Positions 27,664-36,680 of a DNA stretch of 64,000 bases are shown piece by piece (positions within the stretch are counted from its first letter, which is position 1; each line of letters begins with the position of its first letter). A model generated the notes under the pieces. The model saw only the letters and a program-made list of their open reading frames with translations, did no database searches and was not told the DNA's origin. A program made the translations under genes and the position numbers. Where the stretch lies: the NCBI RefSeq assembly GCF_007859955.1, contig NZ_SJPR01000007.1, forward strand, positions 1-64,000. The letters are read 5' to 3'. Source of the stretch: Botrimarina colliarenosi. Lineage in GTDB: Bacteria; Planctomycetota; Planctomycetia; Pirellulales; Lacipirellulaceae.

Positions 27664-28224
27664 ATGAAGATCGTAATCGCTCAACGCGTCGCCGCCGTAG
27701 TGGCCTGCGTTGGAATGGTCGCCCAGCCCGCGCTCGCGACGACTCCGGTCGCCGTTCCCGCGATCGCCGACATCGCGCTTGCCGAAGGTGGCTTGTTCAC
27801 CGGCAAGGTGGTGAACGCCCAGGGCGCCCCGCTCACTACGTCGGCGGTTTCGCTGCAGCAAGCCGGTAACGAAGTCGCCTCGACCGTCACCGACGAGCAG
27901 GGCGTGTTTGCCGTGCAGGGGCTGCGTGGCGGGCTCTACCAAGTGGTTTCGGAAGGTGGCGTCGTGTCGTACCGCCTGTGGGCGCCGAACACCGCTCCTC
28001 CCGCCGCCAACCAGTCGGCCCTGATCGTCACGGGCGACGAAATCGTCAACGGCCAGTACTGTGGGCCCGCCGGCTGTCCGCCGGCGAGCTGCCCCCCGGG
28101 TGGACGTGGCGCTGGCGTCCTCGGTTGGATGCGTGAGCACCCGATCCTGGTGGCCGCCGGCATCGCCACGGCGATCGCCGTGCCGCTCGCCCTCGCCGAC
28201 GACGACGATCCGGCCAGCCCGTGA
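27664..28224 (+). CDS. Small exported protein with regulatory-like beta domain and acidic DDDDPAS end
   Basis: 186 residues with GGAGAGAG just before ATG 27664. A signal peptide (residues 1-25, ending ALA-TT) is followed by a carboxypeptidase-regulatory-like unit, FTGKVVNAQGAPLTTSAVSL to GVFAVQGLRGGLYQVVSEGG. Then comes RLWAPNTAPPAANQSALIVT, a Cys/Gly/Pro-rich loop (CGPAGCPPASCPPG), and one membrane helix (HPILVAAGIATAIAVPLAL) ending in DDDDPASP. The same plan and the same end are found in the gene at 28386, so the two are paralogues. Probably envelope-anchored by the C-terminal helix. Function is not known. Confidence 0.75.
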   Translation: MKIVIAQRVAAVVACVGMVAQPALATTPVAVPAIADIALAEGGLFTGKVVNAQGAPLTTSAVSLQQAGNEVASTVTDEQGVFAVQGLRGGLYQVVSEGGVVSYRLWAPNTAPPAANQSALIVTGDEIVNGQYCGPAGCPPASCPPGGRGAGVLGWMREHPILVAAGIATAIAVPLALADDDDPASP

Positions 28225-28264
28225 GAACGCGGCTCCGAGATACGTTAGAAGGATGAACCACCAA

Positions 28265-28296
28265 CCCCGCCTGCCGGCATCCGGCAGGCGGGGTTT
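28265..28296 (+). terminator. Hairpin terminator between the paralogous pair
   Basis: A perfect 13-bp stem, CCCCGCCTGCCGG (28265-28277) and its complement (28281-28293), encloses a three-base loop and is followed by TTTGCT. The stem is very stable but the U-tract is short, so termination may be partial and allow read-through to the next paralogue. Confidence 0.65.
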
Positions 28297-28385
28297 GCTA
28301 TTGGGGTTCCTTCCGCTCTCCGCTACGGTCCCGGCCGCGTTCGCGCGAAACCGACTCTACAGACCGTCCGGGAGCCACAAGTCCC

Positions 28386-28961
28386 ATGTCGACCCGCCTC
28401 GTTATCCAGCCGTTTCTCCGCAGCCTCCTCAGCATGGCTGTCCTGCTCGCGCCATCGCTGGCGACTGCCCAGGACGCCGTCCGCTCGAAGGCCGCTGCCG
28501 AGCCCGTAGCGTCCGCTCCCCTGGCGATCGATGTCGCCCTGCAAGCGGACGGCTTGCTGATCGGCCAACTCGTCGGGGCGACCGGTAAGCCCGAAGCTGG
28601 CGCCAAGGTGCAGCTCACCTTGGCCGACGGCCGCGAGGCGGAAGCCAAAACCAACGCCGACGGCGGGTTTGCCTTCAAAGGCGTCCATGGCGTCGCCAGA
28701 CTTGAGAGCGACAAAGCGGCCCTGCTCGTCCGGAGTTGGACCGCCCAGGCGGCGCCGCCAAATGCGACCCCCGCCGTGCTCCTGGTGGAGCAAGGGGAAG
28801 TCGCCCGCGGGCAGCGGTACGCGGGGACGGGCGTCCAGAACACGGTAAGTCACAGCAAGCGGCTGCTCGCCAACCCGCTGTTCGTCGCCGGCGTGATTGG
28901 CACCGCTGTGGCTATTCCCGTGGCGATCCACAACTCGGACGACGACGACCCCGCCAGCTGA
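28386..28961 (+). CDS. Small exported protein, paralogue of the gene at 27664
   Basis: 191 residues. A signal peptide ends near ATA-QD. A carboxypeptidase-regulatory-like unit follows (LIGQLVGATGKPEAGAKVQL to TNADGGFAFKGVHGVARLES), then LLVRSWTAQAAPPNATPAVL, matching RLWAPNTAPPAANQSALI of the upstream paralogue. The C-terminal helix NPLFVAGVIGTAVAIPVAI ends in NSDDDDPAS, nearly the same tail as the paralogue. It lacks the Cys/Pro-rich loop. The shared acidic end after a membrane helix is striking and suggests a common anchoring or interaction signal. No function is known. Confidence 0.75.
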   Translation: MSTRLVIQPFLRSLLSMAVLLAPSLATAQDAVRSKAAAEPVASAPLAIDVALQADGLLIGQLVGATGKPEAGAKVQLTLADGREAEAKTNADGGFAFKGVHGVARLESDKAALLVRSWTAQAAPPNATPAVLLVEQGEVARGQRYAGTGVQNTVSHSKRLLANPLFVAGVIGTAVAIPVAIHNSDDDDPAS

Positions 28962-29141
28962 AACGCCCCAAAAGGCCGCCGGGCGGGCGCCGCTTCCGCA
29001 GCCGTCACGCTTTCTCATCGGCCCTCGCCGGCCCGCCTCGCGGGGGCGACTTCCGCTGTATCGCCGCGGCCGCCGTGTCGATTACTAGGGTGAGTCGCAG
29101 GGACGCGACGATCCACAGGATTGGCACGCACGGAAGGCGCC

Positions 29142-29702
29142 ATGGCGGTCGGCGATCTATTCAGGTACGCGCGTCGCGCGTTCTTCTCGAAGCCAACGCC
29201 CGAGAGGCAGTTGCTGCGCCTGGCGAAGCAGCACGCCATCCGCCGCGTTGTCGAGGTCGGTCTCGAGTCGGTCGACTCGACCGCCCAGCTGCTCGACCTA
29301 CTGGTCAAGCAAGCGAAGGGCGAGCCGGTTAAGTACACGGCCCTCGACCTGTTCGACGACCGCCCCGCCGAGGCCCCGTCGATGCCACTGGTCGCCGCCT
29401 ATCGGCGGTTGGTCGGCGTCGGCGCCAAGGTGCGTCTCACACCGGGCCGCTTGGGGGCGTCGCTCGCCTCGGAGGCCAATTCGCTGGCCGACACCGACCT
29501 GCTGCTGCTGTCGCGGGACGCGTCGGACGAGGCCCTCGGCCCCGCGTGGTTCTACGTGCCGCGGATGTGCCACCCGGGGACGCTCGTCCTGCGTCGCATC
29601 GATGGCGAAGGCGACGACCCCAGCAGCGAGTGGCGGGAGATCCCGCTGCCGGAGGTGGCCGCTCGGGCGAACGCCCTCCTCCCCCGACGCCGGGCCGCGT
29701 AG
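29142..29702 (+). CDS. Conserved protein of unknown function, possible methyltransferase-like fold
   Basis: 186 residues from ATG 29142, favoured over TTG 29121 because GGAAGG lies five bases upstream. No signal peptide. The pattern IRRVVEVGLESVDSTAQLLD followed by VKYTALDLFDD resembles the first two strands of a Rossmann methyltransferase (glycine loop, then acidic residue), but the SAM motif GxGxG is not intact. The C-terminus has WFYVPRMCHPGTLVLRRIDG. A cytoplasmic protein by composition; neighbours give no clear hint. Confidence 0.55.
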   Translation: MAVGDLFRYARRAFFSKPTPERQLLRLAKQHAIRRVVEVGLESVDSTAQLLDLLVKQAKGEPVKYTALDLFDDRPAEAPSMPLVAAYRRLVGVGAKVRLTPGRLGASLASEANSLADTDLLLLSRDASDEALGPAWFYVPRMCHPGTLVLRRIDGEGDDPSSEWREIPLPEVAARANALLPRRRAA

Positions 29703-29949
29703 CCAAAGGTGCGTAGCCAAGTCCCGTAGTGAGGCGCCGGAGCGTGCCCCGTTTCACCGTCGGCGTGGCGTTGTGCCCCCCGATTGGGTTGATAGCTGCC
29801 CGTTTCGTGGCGAACCAGCTACCATCTAGCTGCGTCCACTAGGGATCGGTGACGTGTCGGCTTCCGAACGGGGAGTTCGACGCCGCCGCCAGTCCCTGTC
29901 GCCACGCCCTTAGGGCGAAGCCATCGCCCGTGGCGGGGAGGACGACTCT

Positions 29950-31704
29950 ATGGGAGCCGCGGCTGTGCCGGCTGAATCGATCGATAACGCTGAAACCGTC
30001 GCCGCTCCGGTCGGCATGTTGTCGGCTATCCGAGCCGGCGCCAACGCCTCGAACGCGAAGGACTCGGGCTCCCGCGGCTCGGGCGCCATCAGCGCCGCCG
30101 CGCGCGGCCTGGTCCGGCTCGTTGAGGGGGGCAGCCTCCACCTGAGCAGCGAGACGCGCGACATCCTGCAACGGCGGTTGCTGCTTGCCGCCGCGTTGTT
30201 CACGTTCGGCTACGTGGCGTTCCTGGTCCGAGGGCTCCTGTACTGGGACCAGACGTTCTCCACGGCGGCGGGAGGCATGCTCGTCTTCTACGCCCAGGTC
30301 GCTGCGACGCTGTTCACCGGCTTGATCGCCCTCGGCCTCGCCAGGTCCAAACGACTGACCCTCGCCCCGCTGCGGATCGCCGAGTGGTCGATCTTCGGCG
30401 TCGCGGCGGCGTTTTTCACGCTGATCACGCAACACCGCCTCCACGCCGCGGCCAACATGGAGATGGGCAGCCACCTGCCCGTCGTCGTCGGCCCCTGGCT
30501 GCTGCTGATCTTCATCTACGCCTTGTTCATCCCGAACACTTGGCGCCGCGCGCTCCGCTTCCTGCTGCCGGCGGCGGCGCTGCCGATCGCGGTGATCTAC
30601 TTCCAGAAGACGGTCTGCACCGGTTTCCAAGCCTGCCTCTCACGGGGCGGCTACGGCGACTACATCACCGAGCAAGCCTTGGAGATGCTCTTCGCGCTGT
30701 TCATCGCGGTGGTGGGCGTCTACACGATCAACACCCTGCGGCGCGAGGCGTTCGCCGCCAAGCAGCTCGGCCAGTACCGGCTGAAACAGCTGCTCGGCTC
30801 GGGCGGGATGGGCGAGGTCTATCTGGCCGAGCACCAGATGATGAAGCGCCCCTGTGCGATCAAGGTGATCCGGCCCGACAAGGCGGGCGACAAACGCAAC
30901 ATGGCCCGCTTTGAGCGCGAGGTCCGGTCGACCGCCAAGTTGTCGCACTGGAACTCGATCGACATTTACGACTATGGCCGCACCGATGACGGCACCTTCT
31001 ATTACGTGATGGAGTACCTTCCCGGCCACAACCTGGGCGAACTGATCGAGCAGGAAGGCGCGCTGCCCGCTGCGCGGGTTGTCTACCTCATGGACCAAGT
31101 CTGCCGCGCCCTCTCCGAGGCGCACGGCATCGGGCTGGTGCACCGCGATATCAAGCCGGCGAACATCTTCTGCTCGTACCGCGGCGGCGAGTTCGACGTC
31201 GCGAAGCTACTCGACTTCGGCCTCGCCAAGCCAACAGGCGTCGAAACCGAAGGGACCGCGGGCGCTTTCCTCACGCAGGAAGGTGCGATCACCGGGTCGC
31301 CGATGTTCATGTCCCCCGAACAGGCAACCGGCGAGCGTGAAGCGGACGCCCGCAGCGATATTTATTCGCTGGGCTGTGTCCTCTACTACCTGCTGACAGG
31401 TAAGTCGCCCTTTCCGTACGAACAGGTCGTGAAGGTCATCATCGCCCACGCCTCGGAAGAGGTCGTGACCCCACGGGAGCACAACCCGCTGCTGGCGATC
31501 GAGCTCGAAGAAGTGATCCTGCGGTGCCTCGAGAAGGACCCCGAGGACCGCTTCCAGACGGTCGAGCAACTCCGTCGGGCGCTCGTGGACGTGCAACTCG
31601 ACGACGAATGGTCCCCCGAGCGGGCCGCCGATTGGTGGAACTGCAAGGCGTGCCCCGAGCGAAAGGCGATGGCCGCCGCCGCGATTGAAGCCGCCGCGGT
31701 GTGA
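29950..31704 (+). CDS. Membrane Ser/Thr protein kinase with N-terminal six-helix domain
   Basis: 584 residues. Six hydrophobic segments at about 76-98, 107-131, 145-160, 178-195, 201-219 and 240-261 form a membrane sensor-like domain. A complete Hanks-type kinase follows: glycine loop GSGGMGEVYLAEH (283-295), Lys305 (CAIKVIRP), HRDIKPANIF with catalytic Asp400, DFGLAK (Asp422) and SPMFMSPEQATGE in the activation segment. All catalytic residues are present, so it should be active. Bacterial kinases with the membrane part before the kinase are less usual than the PknB order. A short Cys-containing tail (WNCKACPERK) ends the protein. Confidence 0.92.
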   Translation: MGAAAVPAESIDNAETVAAPVGMLSAIRAGANASNAKDSGSRGSGAISAAARGLVRLVEGGSLHLSSETRDILQRRLLLAAALFTFGYVAFLVRGLLYWDQTFSTAAGGMLVFYAQVAATLFTGLIALGLARSKRLTLAPLRIAEWSIFGVAAAFFTLITQHRLHAAANMEMGSHLPVVVGPWLLLIFIYALFIPNTWRRALRFLLPAAALPIAVIYFQKTVCTGFQACLSRGGYGDYITEQALEMLFALFIAVVGVYTINTLRREAFAAKQLGQYRLKQLLGSGGMGEVYLAEHQMMKRPCAIKVIRPDKAGDKRNMARFEREVRSTAKLSHWNSIDIYDYGRTDDGTFYYVMEYLPGHNLGELIEQEGALPAARVVYLMDQVCRALSEAHGIGLVHRDIKPANIFCSYRGGEFDVAKLLDFGLAKPTGVETEGTAGAFLTQEGAITGSPMFMSPEQATGEREADARSDIYSLGCVLYYLLTGKSPFPYEQVVKVIIAHASEEVVTPREHNPLLAIELEEVILRCLEKDPEDRFQTVEQLRRALVDVQLDDEWSPERAADWWNCKACPERKAMAAAAIEAAAV

Positions 31705-31737
31705 GGAATACCGATGCAACTTACCAACCCTTCGGGC

Positions 31738-31811
31738 CTGAGCCGAGGGCGCGAGCCCTCGGTGGGAAGTGAGTACCCGGCTCCCACCGAGGGCTCGCGC
31801 CCACGGCTCAG
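31738..31811. repeat. REP-like palindrome, downstream side of the RAYT gene
   Basis: Two 30-base arms (31738-31767 and 31782-31811) match as an inverted repeat with one mismatch, around a 14-base loop. The core reads GAGCCGAGGGCGCGAGCCC on one arm. The right arm contains the TCA that is the stop codon of the RAYT gene on the minus strand. The same core occurs at 32461-32546. Confidence 0.9.
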
Positions 31812-32359
31812 ACGTTTTCGGGTGGTTGATTCCAGACGCACAGCGGCTTTTGTTGGTTGAGCACGTAGTTCACGGCTCGATCAAGCGCACGGACGTCCCA
31901 CAACGGGCGGCGCGAACCGCTCCGCGTCCACCAGAGATCAGCGCCTTGACTGCCGGCGTGCTGGTTCAGCGCCCGGCTGGCGTAGGCTTTGAAGTCTCGC
32001 AGCAACTTCTCGGCTCGCACGTCGGGAGGAGCGCTGGCCACAACGTGAAAATGGTTCGCCATGACCGACGAAGCGTGGAGTGTCCATCCGCGATACGCGG
32101 CGGTGGCGACAAAAGATTCAGTGACAAGGGAGGCGTGCTGGGCGTTCAGCCAGACGGCGGAGCGAGCCATCTGCGCCGTAGCGCATTGCGCCAGCTTCGG
32201 GATCGGCGCCTCCCACAACTCGCCATGGCGGTCGTGCTCAACGCGAACCCTACGGTCGCCGTCCGTGGTCCGGTAGTCGCGGACGGACGTTACCGATCCC
32301 CGGGCGTCGCCGGGCAGCCAGGTCCCGTAGGTCGTGCTGGTTAAGAGCCAGTGTCGCAT
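31808..32359 (-). CDS. REP-associated tyrosine transposase (RAYT, IS200-like Y1 domain)
   Basis: 183 residues. HUH motif NHFHVV (VMANHFHVVASAPP) and a downstream Tyr in LLRDFKAYASRAL fit the single-strand Y1 nuclease fold of IS200/RAYT enzymes. The ending RAVNYVLNQQKPLCVW is typical of RAYTs. These proteins cut and join single-stranded REP palindromes and are domesticated rather than freely mobile. Long palindromes lie on both sides: the stop codon is inside one (31738-31811), and the other (32461-32546) is 102 bases upstream of the start. This is the classical REPtron arrangement. Confidence 0.9.
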   Translation of the reverse strand: MRHWLLTSTTYGTWLPGDARGSVTSVRDYRTTDGDRRVRVEHDRHGELWEAPIPKLAQCATAQMARSAVWLNAQHASLVTESFVATAAYRGWTLHASSVMANHFHVVASAPPDVRAEKLLRDFKAYASRALNQHAGSQGADLWWTRSGSRRPLWDVRALDRAVNYVLNQQKPLCVWNQPPENV

Positions 32360-32460
32360 TGCGAAGGACCTTGAGGGTCGGGGGGTTCTGGAATAGTGGA
32401 CAAATTAACACCTCCACTTGGGGCGTCAAGAAAAACCTCCAGAAAAACGTGCCGATCTCG

Positions 32461-32546
32461 AACCGTCTGAGCCGTGGGCGCTAGCCCTCGGAGTGTGGCG
32501 GGTACCAGCTTCACTCCGAGGGCTCGCGCCCACGGCTCAGACGGTT
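32461..32546. repeat. REP-like palindrome, upstream side of the RAYT gene
   Basis: Two 35-base arms (32461-32495 and 32512-32546) pair with one mismatch around a 16-base loop. The core TGAGCCGTGGGCGCTAGCCC is the same family as the element at 31738-31811, and the loops look related when one is reversed, so the two elements probably flank the RAYT in opposite orientation. Confidence 0.9.
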
Positions 32547-32657
32547 ACGGTGGCTCAGACAACTACCGATGGGCTGCAACTACCGCCGCGCGAACCGGCG
32601 CCGTAAACTGAGGGTCTGTCGAGTGTTTCCGCCCCTTACCGGTTGCCCCTGCCCGCG

Positions 32658-34070
32658 ATGTCTGCCCCGCGTACGCTGTTCGAGAAGATCTGGGACCAAC
32701 ACGTCGTCCACGCCGAGGCGGGACGCTCAACGGTCCTCTATATCGACCTGCAACTGGTCCACGAGGTCACCAGCGCCCAGGCGTTTGAGGGGCTCCGGCT
32801 CGCCGGCCGCCAGGTGCGGCGACCCGAACGGACCGTCGCAACGGCCGACCACAACGTCCCCACGACTGACCGCAGCCTGCCGATCGTCGACCTCGTCAGC
32901 AAGACGCAGATCGACACGCTGACGAAGAACTGCGCCGACTTCGGCATCACCTACTACGGCCTGGGCCACGTCAACCAGGGCGTCGTCCACGTGATGGGCC
33001 CCGAGTTGGGCTACACCCAGCCCGGCATGACGATCGTCTGTGGCGACAGCCACACCAGCACGCACGGCGCGTTCGGCGCGCTGGCGTTCGGCATCGGCAC
33101 CAGCGAGGTCGAGCACGTCCTGGCGACGCAGACGCTGCTGCAGTCGAAGCCCAAGACCATGGAGCTGCGGGTCGATGGCGAGCTCGGCCCCGGCGTCACC
33201 GCCAAGGACATGGTGCTCTACCTGATCGGGCAGCTCACGACGTCCGGCGGCACCGGCTACTGTCTCGAGTTCACCGGCGACGTCGTCCGCGGTCTTTCGA
33301 TGGAAGGCCGCATGACGGTCTGCAACATGTCGATCGAGGCGGGCGCCCGCGCCGGGATGATCGCCCCGGACGAGACGACCTTCGCCTACCTCAAGGACAA
33401 GAAGCACGTCCCGCAAGGCGCCGCATGGGACGAGGCGGTCGCGCGTTGGCGTGAGCTGCCGACCGACCCGGGCGCGAAGTACGACAAGTCGCTCAAGTTC
33501 AATGGCGCGGACATCCCGCCGCAGGTGAGTTGGGGCACCAACCCGGGACAGGTCGTTGGGGTGAACGACAAGGCGCCCAACCCGGCCGACTTCAGCGACC
33601 CGACCGACCAAAAGACCACCGCCGCCGCGCTGGAATACATGGACATCGCGGCCGGCACGCCGATCACCGACCTGATGATCGATCGGGTGTTCATCGGCAG
33701 CTGCACCAACGGTCGCATCGAGGACCTTCGCGCGGCCGCCGCGGTCGCCAAGGGGCACAAGGTCTCTGACCGCGTCAGCGCGATGGTCGTGCCGGGCAGC
33801 GGCGTGGTGAAGCGTCAGGCCGAAGAGGAAGGCCTCGACAAGATCTTCACCGAAGCCGGCTTTGAATGGCGCGAGGCTGGCTGCAGCATGTGCCTCGCAA
33901 TGAACCCCGACAAGCTCGCCCCCGGCGAGCGCTGCGCCTCGACCAGCAACCGCAACTTCGAGGGCCGCCAAGGCCGCGGCGGCCGGACGCATCTGGTGAG
34001 CCCCGCGATGGCCGCCGCCGCCGCGTGTGCGGGGCACTTCGTCGATGTTCGGGAGTGGGGAGCAACTTGA
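32658..34070 (+). CDS. leuC: 3-isopropylmalate dehydratase large subunit
   Basis: 470 residues from ATG 32658. An aconitase-type protein with the three Fe-S cysteines Cys349 (IGSCTNGR), Cys409 and Cys412 ([12 protein letters not shown]). The active-site stretches [26 protein letters not shown] and [12 protein letters not shown] are all present. With LeuD it isomerises 2-isopropylmalate to 3-isopropylmalate in leucine synthesis. Its TGA shares one base with the ATG of an aspartyl protease-like gene, so leuC and leuD are not adjacent as they usually are but separated by two small genes (34070-34850). Confidence 0.96.
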   Translation: MSAPRTLFEKIWDQHVVHAEAGRSTVLYIDLQLVHEVTSAQAFEGLRLAGRQVRRPERTVATADHNVPTTDRSLPIVDLVSKTQIDTLTKNCADFGITYYGLGHVNQGVVHVMGPELGYTQPGMTIVCGDSHTSTHGAFGALAFGIGTSEVEHVLATQTLLQSKPKTMELRVDGELGPGVTAKDMVLYLIGQLTTSGGTGYCLEFTGDVVRGLSMEGRMTVCNMSIEAGARAGMIAPDETTFAYLKDKKHVPQGAAWDEAVARWRELPTDPGAKYDKSLKFNGADIPPQVSWGTNPGQVVGVNDKAPNPADFSDPTDQKTTAAALEYMDIAAGTPITDLMIDRVFIGSCTNGRIEDLRAAAAVAKGHKVSDRVSAMVVPGSGVVKRQAEEEGLDKIFTEAGFEWREAGCSMCLAMNPDKLAPGERCASTSNRNFEGRQGRGGRTHLVSPAMAAAAACAGHFVDVREWGAT

Positions 34071-34456
34071 TGGGACGTATCGTCGCGCAAATCACCGTCG
34101 GCAACTTCGCCTTTCCAGAACAGCGCTTCGAATGCGCCGCGATGGTTGACACGGGCGCTTCGCATCTCACTTTGCCGAACTCCTGGAAAGACAAGCTCGG
34201 CAGCTTCCCGATCAATCGTAACGAGACGCTGCACATGGCGAATCAATCGACGATCGCCGGGCAGGTATGCGGCCCTGTGAAGATCGAGATCGAAGGCTTT
34301 GAAGCGATTGCGTCGGAAGTCTTGTTCATCGAGATGGACGAGGCCGACGGCGGCTACGAACCCCTGCTAGGCTATATCCCTTTAGAACAGTCCAAAGCCG
34401 CCGTTGATATGCTCGGCCATCGGCTCGTGCCCGTAAAACACCTCGACCTCAAATAG
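34070..34456 (+). CDS. Retropepsin-like aspartyl protease family protein
   Basis: 128 residues from ATG 34070, overlapping the leuC stop by one base. One copy of the pepsin/retropepsin fold: the catalytic motif is AAMVDTGASHLTLP, followed by flap-like and ILG-type strands (YEPLLGYIPLEQ). The motif is intact, and single-copy proteins of this kind act as dimers or, often in bacteria, have no tested activity. Base composition is less GC-rich than leuC. It sits between leuC and leuD without an obvious role in leucine synthesis. Confidence 0.82.
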   Translation: MGRIVAQITVGNFAFPEQRFECAAMVDTGASHLTLPNSWKDKLGSFPINRNETLHMANQSTIAGQVCGPVKIEIEGFEAIASEVLFIEMDEADGGYEPLLGYIPLEQSKAAVDMLGHRLVPVKHLDLK

Positions 34457-34460
34457 TTCG

Positions 34461-34850
34461 ATGTCCCTCCTGACATGCCATCCTGCCCACACCTGGATAG
34501 GTCTAAGCCTCTTCGGTTTGGCATGGGCTACTGGAGGCCGCTGGGATTCACTATCAACGGCGTGTCTATTGACCGGCTTGCTACTCCTACTCAGTGGAAG
34601 CTTGGCTATCGCCTATGAGTGTTGTGTAGAACGCAATGAGAGCTTCCATCCATTCGTCTGGGGATTAGCGTCCGTTGTCGTTGTACTGATTAACGGCTTG
34701 TTTGCATTGTTATCCATTAATGCTGGAGAAGCGGACGCAGTGTCGTTAATTACGCTTGCGTGCGTCACAACGATCGCTTCAACACAGCTAGGTTTCTTGT
34801 GGCTAACCCGCCCAATCCGCAATCCGAAATCCGAACTCCGCAATCGATGA
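34461..34850 (+). CDS. Small membrane protein of unknown function inserted before leuD
   Basis: 129 residues with four hydrophobic segments (about 10-28, 33-52, 65-86, 92-114), so an integral membrane protein. No family recognised. Base use is clearly less GC-rich than leuC and leuD. The last ten codons ([10 protein letters not shown]) are encoded by a dispersed intergenic repeat (34812-34846), suggesting that the natural end has been extended into repeat DNA. The stop overlaps the leuD start by four bases (ATGA). Confidence 0.6.
   Translation: MSLLTCHPAHTWIGLSLFGLAWATGGRWDSLSTACLLTGLLLLLSGSLAIAYECCVERNESFHPFVWGLASVVVVLINGLFALLSINAGEADAVSLITLACVTTIASTQLGFLWLTRPIRNPKSELRNR
34812..34846. repeat. 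Dispersed AATCCG-rich intergenic repeat, copy 1
   Basis: A stretch of short related units (CCAATCCGCAATCCGAAATC and on to CCGCAATCG). The reverse complement of the same kind of sequence occurs between folE and queD at 54161-54190. Such AATCCG-rich words are dispersed intergenic repeats; here one is translated as the end of the membrane protein. Confidence 0.7.
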
Positions 34851-35464
34851 CCCCCTTCACCACCCACACCGGTCTCGCCGTCGCCATGGATCGGGCGAAC
34901 GTCGACACCGATCAGATCATCCCCAAGCAGTTCCTCAAGCGGATCGAGCGGACCGGCTTCGGTCAGTTCCTCTTCTGGGACTGGCGGGCGGATGAGAACG
35001 GCGTCGAGAACCCCGACTTCGAGCTCAACAAGCCCGAGGCGAAGGGCGCGAGCGTGCTCCTCACACGCCGCAACTTCGGCAGCGGCTCGAGCCGCGAGCA
35101 CGCCCCCTGGGCGCTGGAGGACTACGGCTTCCGCGTCATTGTCGCGCCGAGCTTCGCCGACATTTTCTATAACAACTGCTTCAAGAACGGCATGCTGCCG
35201 ATCGTGCTCAGCGAGGAACAGGTCGAGGACCTCTTCCAGCGGGCCGCCAAGCACGCCAACGACGCGGGGGGCTATCAGCTGACGGCCGACCTGACGTCGC
35301 AAACGCTCACCGACGAGCACGGGCTCAGCCTGTCGTTCGACGTCGACCCGTTCCGCCGCCACTGTCTGCTCAACGGGCTGGACGACATCGGCCTGACGCT
35401 TGAGAACGAGGACAAGATCACCGCCTTCGAGGCCCAGCATGTCCACGCCGCACCGAGCGCGTAA
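34847..35464 (+). CDS. leuD: 3-isopropylmalate dehydratase small subunit
   Basis: 205 residues from ATG 34847; an open frame upstream is repeat-derived. The swivel domain is clear: [20 protein letters not shown] near the start, then the substrate loop [15 protein letters not shown] and [16 protein letters not shown]. It completes the isopropylmalate isomerase with LeuC. The start overlaps the preceding membrane-protein stop by four bases. The last 26 bases overlap the start of the beta-propeller gene. Confidence 0.96.
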   Translation: MTPFTTHTGLAVAMDRANVDTDQIIPKQFLKRIERTGFGQFLFWDWRADENGVENPDFELNKPEAKGASVLLTRRNFGSGSSREHAPWALEDYGFRVIVAPSFADIFYNNCFKNGMLPIVLSEEQVEDLFQRAAKHANDAGGYQLTADLTSQTLTDEHGLSLSFDVDPFRRHCLLNGLDDIGLTLENEDKITAFEAQHVHAAPSA

Positions 35465-36335
35465 GCGGCTCGCCTGGGCGGTCGCGTTTGTCGGGATGGC
35501 TGGTGGCGCAATGGCCGCCGAGCCGACCGTCGCCCTCGACGGCCTCGACAACCCGGCAGCGATCGCGGTCCGTGAAGGGCCGCGTGGCGGGATCGAACTC
35601 GTCGTCGCCGAAGCGGGCGCCGGCCGTGTCACCGCGGTGGTGCTGCTCGGCGAAATGCGGCAGGGCGCGGTGACGCTCGCCGATGGCGTTGCCCCAGCGC
35701 CGGCGGCGCTCGCCTGGTCGGCCGACGGCTCCTTGTATGTCGCGAACACAGCGATCGCGGCGTACGCCGTTGAACGCCCCGCCCTGCCCGCCACGCAACG
35801 GTCCGTCGCCGAGGCGGCGACTCCGCTGCATCGGTTCACCGCGCTCGCTCCCATCGGGGAGTTCGTCTACGCGATCGGCGACGGCGCCCTCTGGCGCTGC
35901 CGCCGTCTCGCCGATCGCCTTACCGAGATTCGTCGCGTCGAGACGAGCGGCGACTTCATTGGCCTCGCGACCAACCGATTGGGCTACCTCGCGGCGCTCA
36001 CACAGGGACAAGTCGGCCACGCATTGCTTTTTCTCGACCCCGAAAAGCCCAACGCCGCCGCGACCGACGCCATCTTGGTGACCGGTCTCAAGGAGCCAAC
36101 CGCCCTGGCTTATGGCGCAGTCGCCCGGCCGAGCGAACCGCGGCTGTACGCGCTCGACCACGACGGCGTCTATCGCCTCGACGCCCGTGTCGGCGCCGAC
36201 GGCTTCGCAACGGCGACCGCTGTCCAGGTCGCCGAGGCGGCGGCGCCCGTCGCGATGGCTTTCGGGCCCGACGGCGCCCTCTATCTTATCGAAGCGGACG
36301 GCAGCCAGGTGCTCCGGTTCGCAGGCGACTTCTAA
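35439..36335 (+). CDS. Exported beta-propeller-like protein of unknown function
   Basis: 298 residues from ATG 35439, overlapping leuD by 26 bases. A signal peptide (residues 1-27, ending AMA-AE) precedes a sequence of repeated blades such as [17 protein letters not shown] and [20 protein letters not shown], typical of NHL/SMP-30-like propellers. Such proteins bind ligands or surfaces; no catalytic residue is visible. Tight coupling to leuD is probably an accident of compact genome layout rather than a functional link. Confidence 0.65.
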   Translation: MSTPHRARKRLAWAVAFVGMAGGAMAAEPTVALDGLDNPAAIAVREGPRGGIELVVAEAGAGRVTAVVLLGEMRQGAVTLADGVAPAPAALAWSADGSLYVANTAIAAYAVERPALPATQRSVAEAATPLHRFTALAPIGEFVYAIGDGALWRCRRLADRLTEIRRVETSGDFIGLATNRLGYLAALTQGQVGHALLFLDPEKPNAAATDAILVTGLKEPTALAYGAVARPSEPRLYALDHDGVYRLDARVGADGFATATAVQVAEAAAPVAMAFGPDGALYLIEADGSQVLRFAGDF

Positions 36336-36357
36336 CCCCCTACCCCTCGGCGGCGCC

Positions 36358-36678
36358 ATGACCCGACGCGAAAAGATCGAGACGATGCTCGCCGACGACC
36401 CGACCGACACGTTCCTGCGCTACAGCCTAGCGATGGAGCTCGACAAGGAAGGCGACCACGACGCGAGCCTCACTCGGTTTGCCGAGTTGACGAAGGACGC
36501 GACGCCGTACGTCCCCGCCTACTTCATGGCCGCTCAACAACTGGCGCGCCTCGACCGAGTGAACGAGGCCCGCACCTACTTGCGCGACGGCATCGACCAG
36601 GCCCGCGCCCAAGGCGACGCCCACGCCGCCGGCGAGATGAGCGAGTTCTTGGCGTCGCTCGGCGCGGCGGGGGAATGA
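36358..36678 (+). CDS. Small TPR-like protein
   Basis: 106 residues from ATG 36358, 22 bases after the propeller gene. Helical, with two TPR-like units: TDTFLRYSLAMELDKEGDHD and PAYFMAAQQLARLDRVNEAR. Proteins like this act as docking units. No signal peptide. Length is typical for the planctomycete family annotated only as tetratricopeptide proteins. Confidence 0.7.
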   Translation: MTRREKIETMLADDPTDTFLRYSLAMELDKEGDHDASLTRFAELTKDATPYVPAYFMAAQQLARLDRVNEARTYLRDGIDQARAQGDAHAAGEMSEFLASLGAAGE

Positions 36679-36680
36679 TT

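Noticed and set aside
32727..34037. 436-codon open frame on the minus strand
   Set aside because: Antisense to leuC, which has all Fe-S and active-site motifs.
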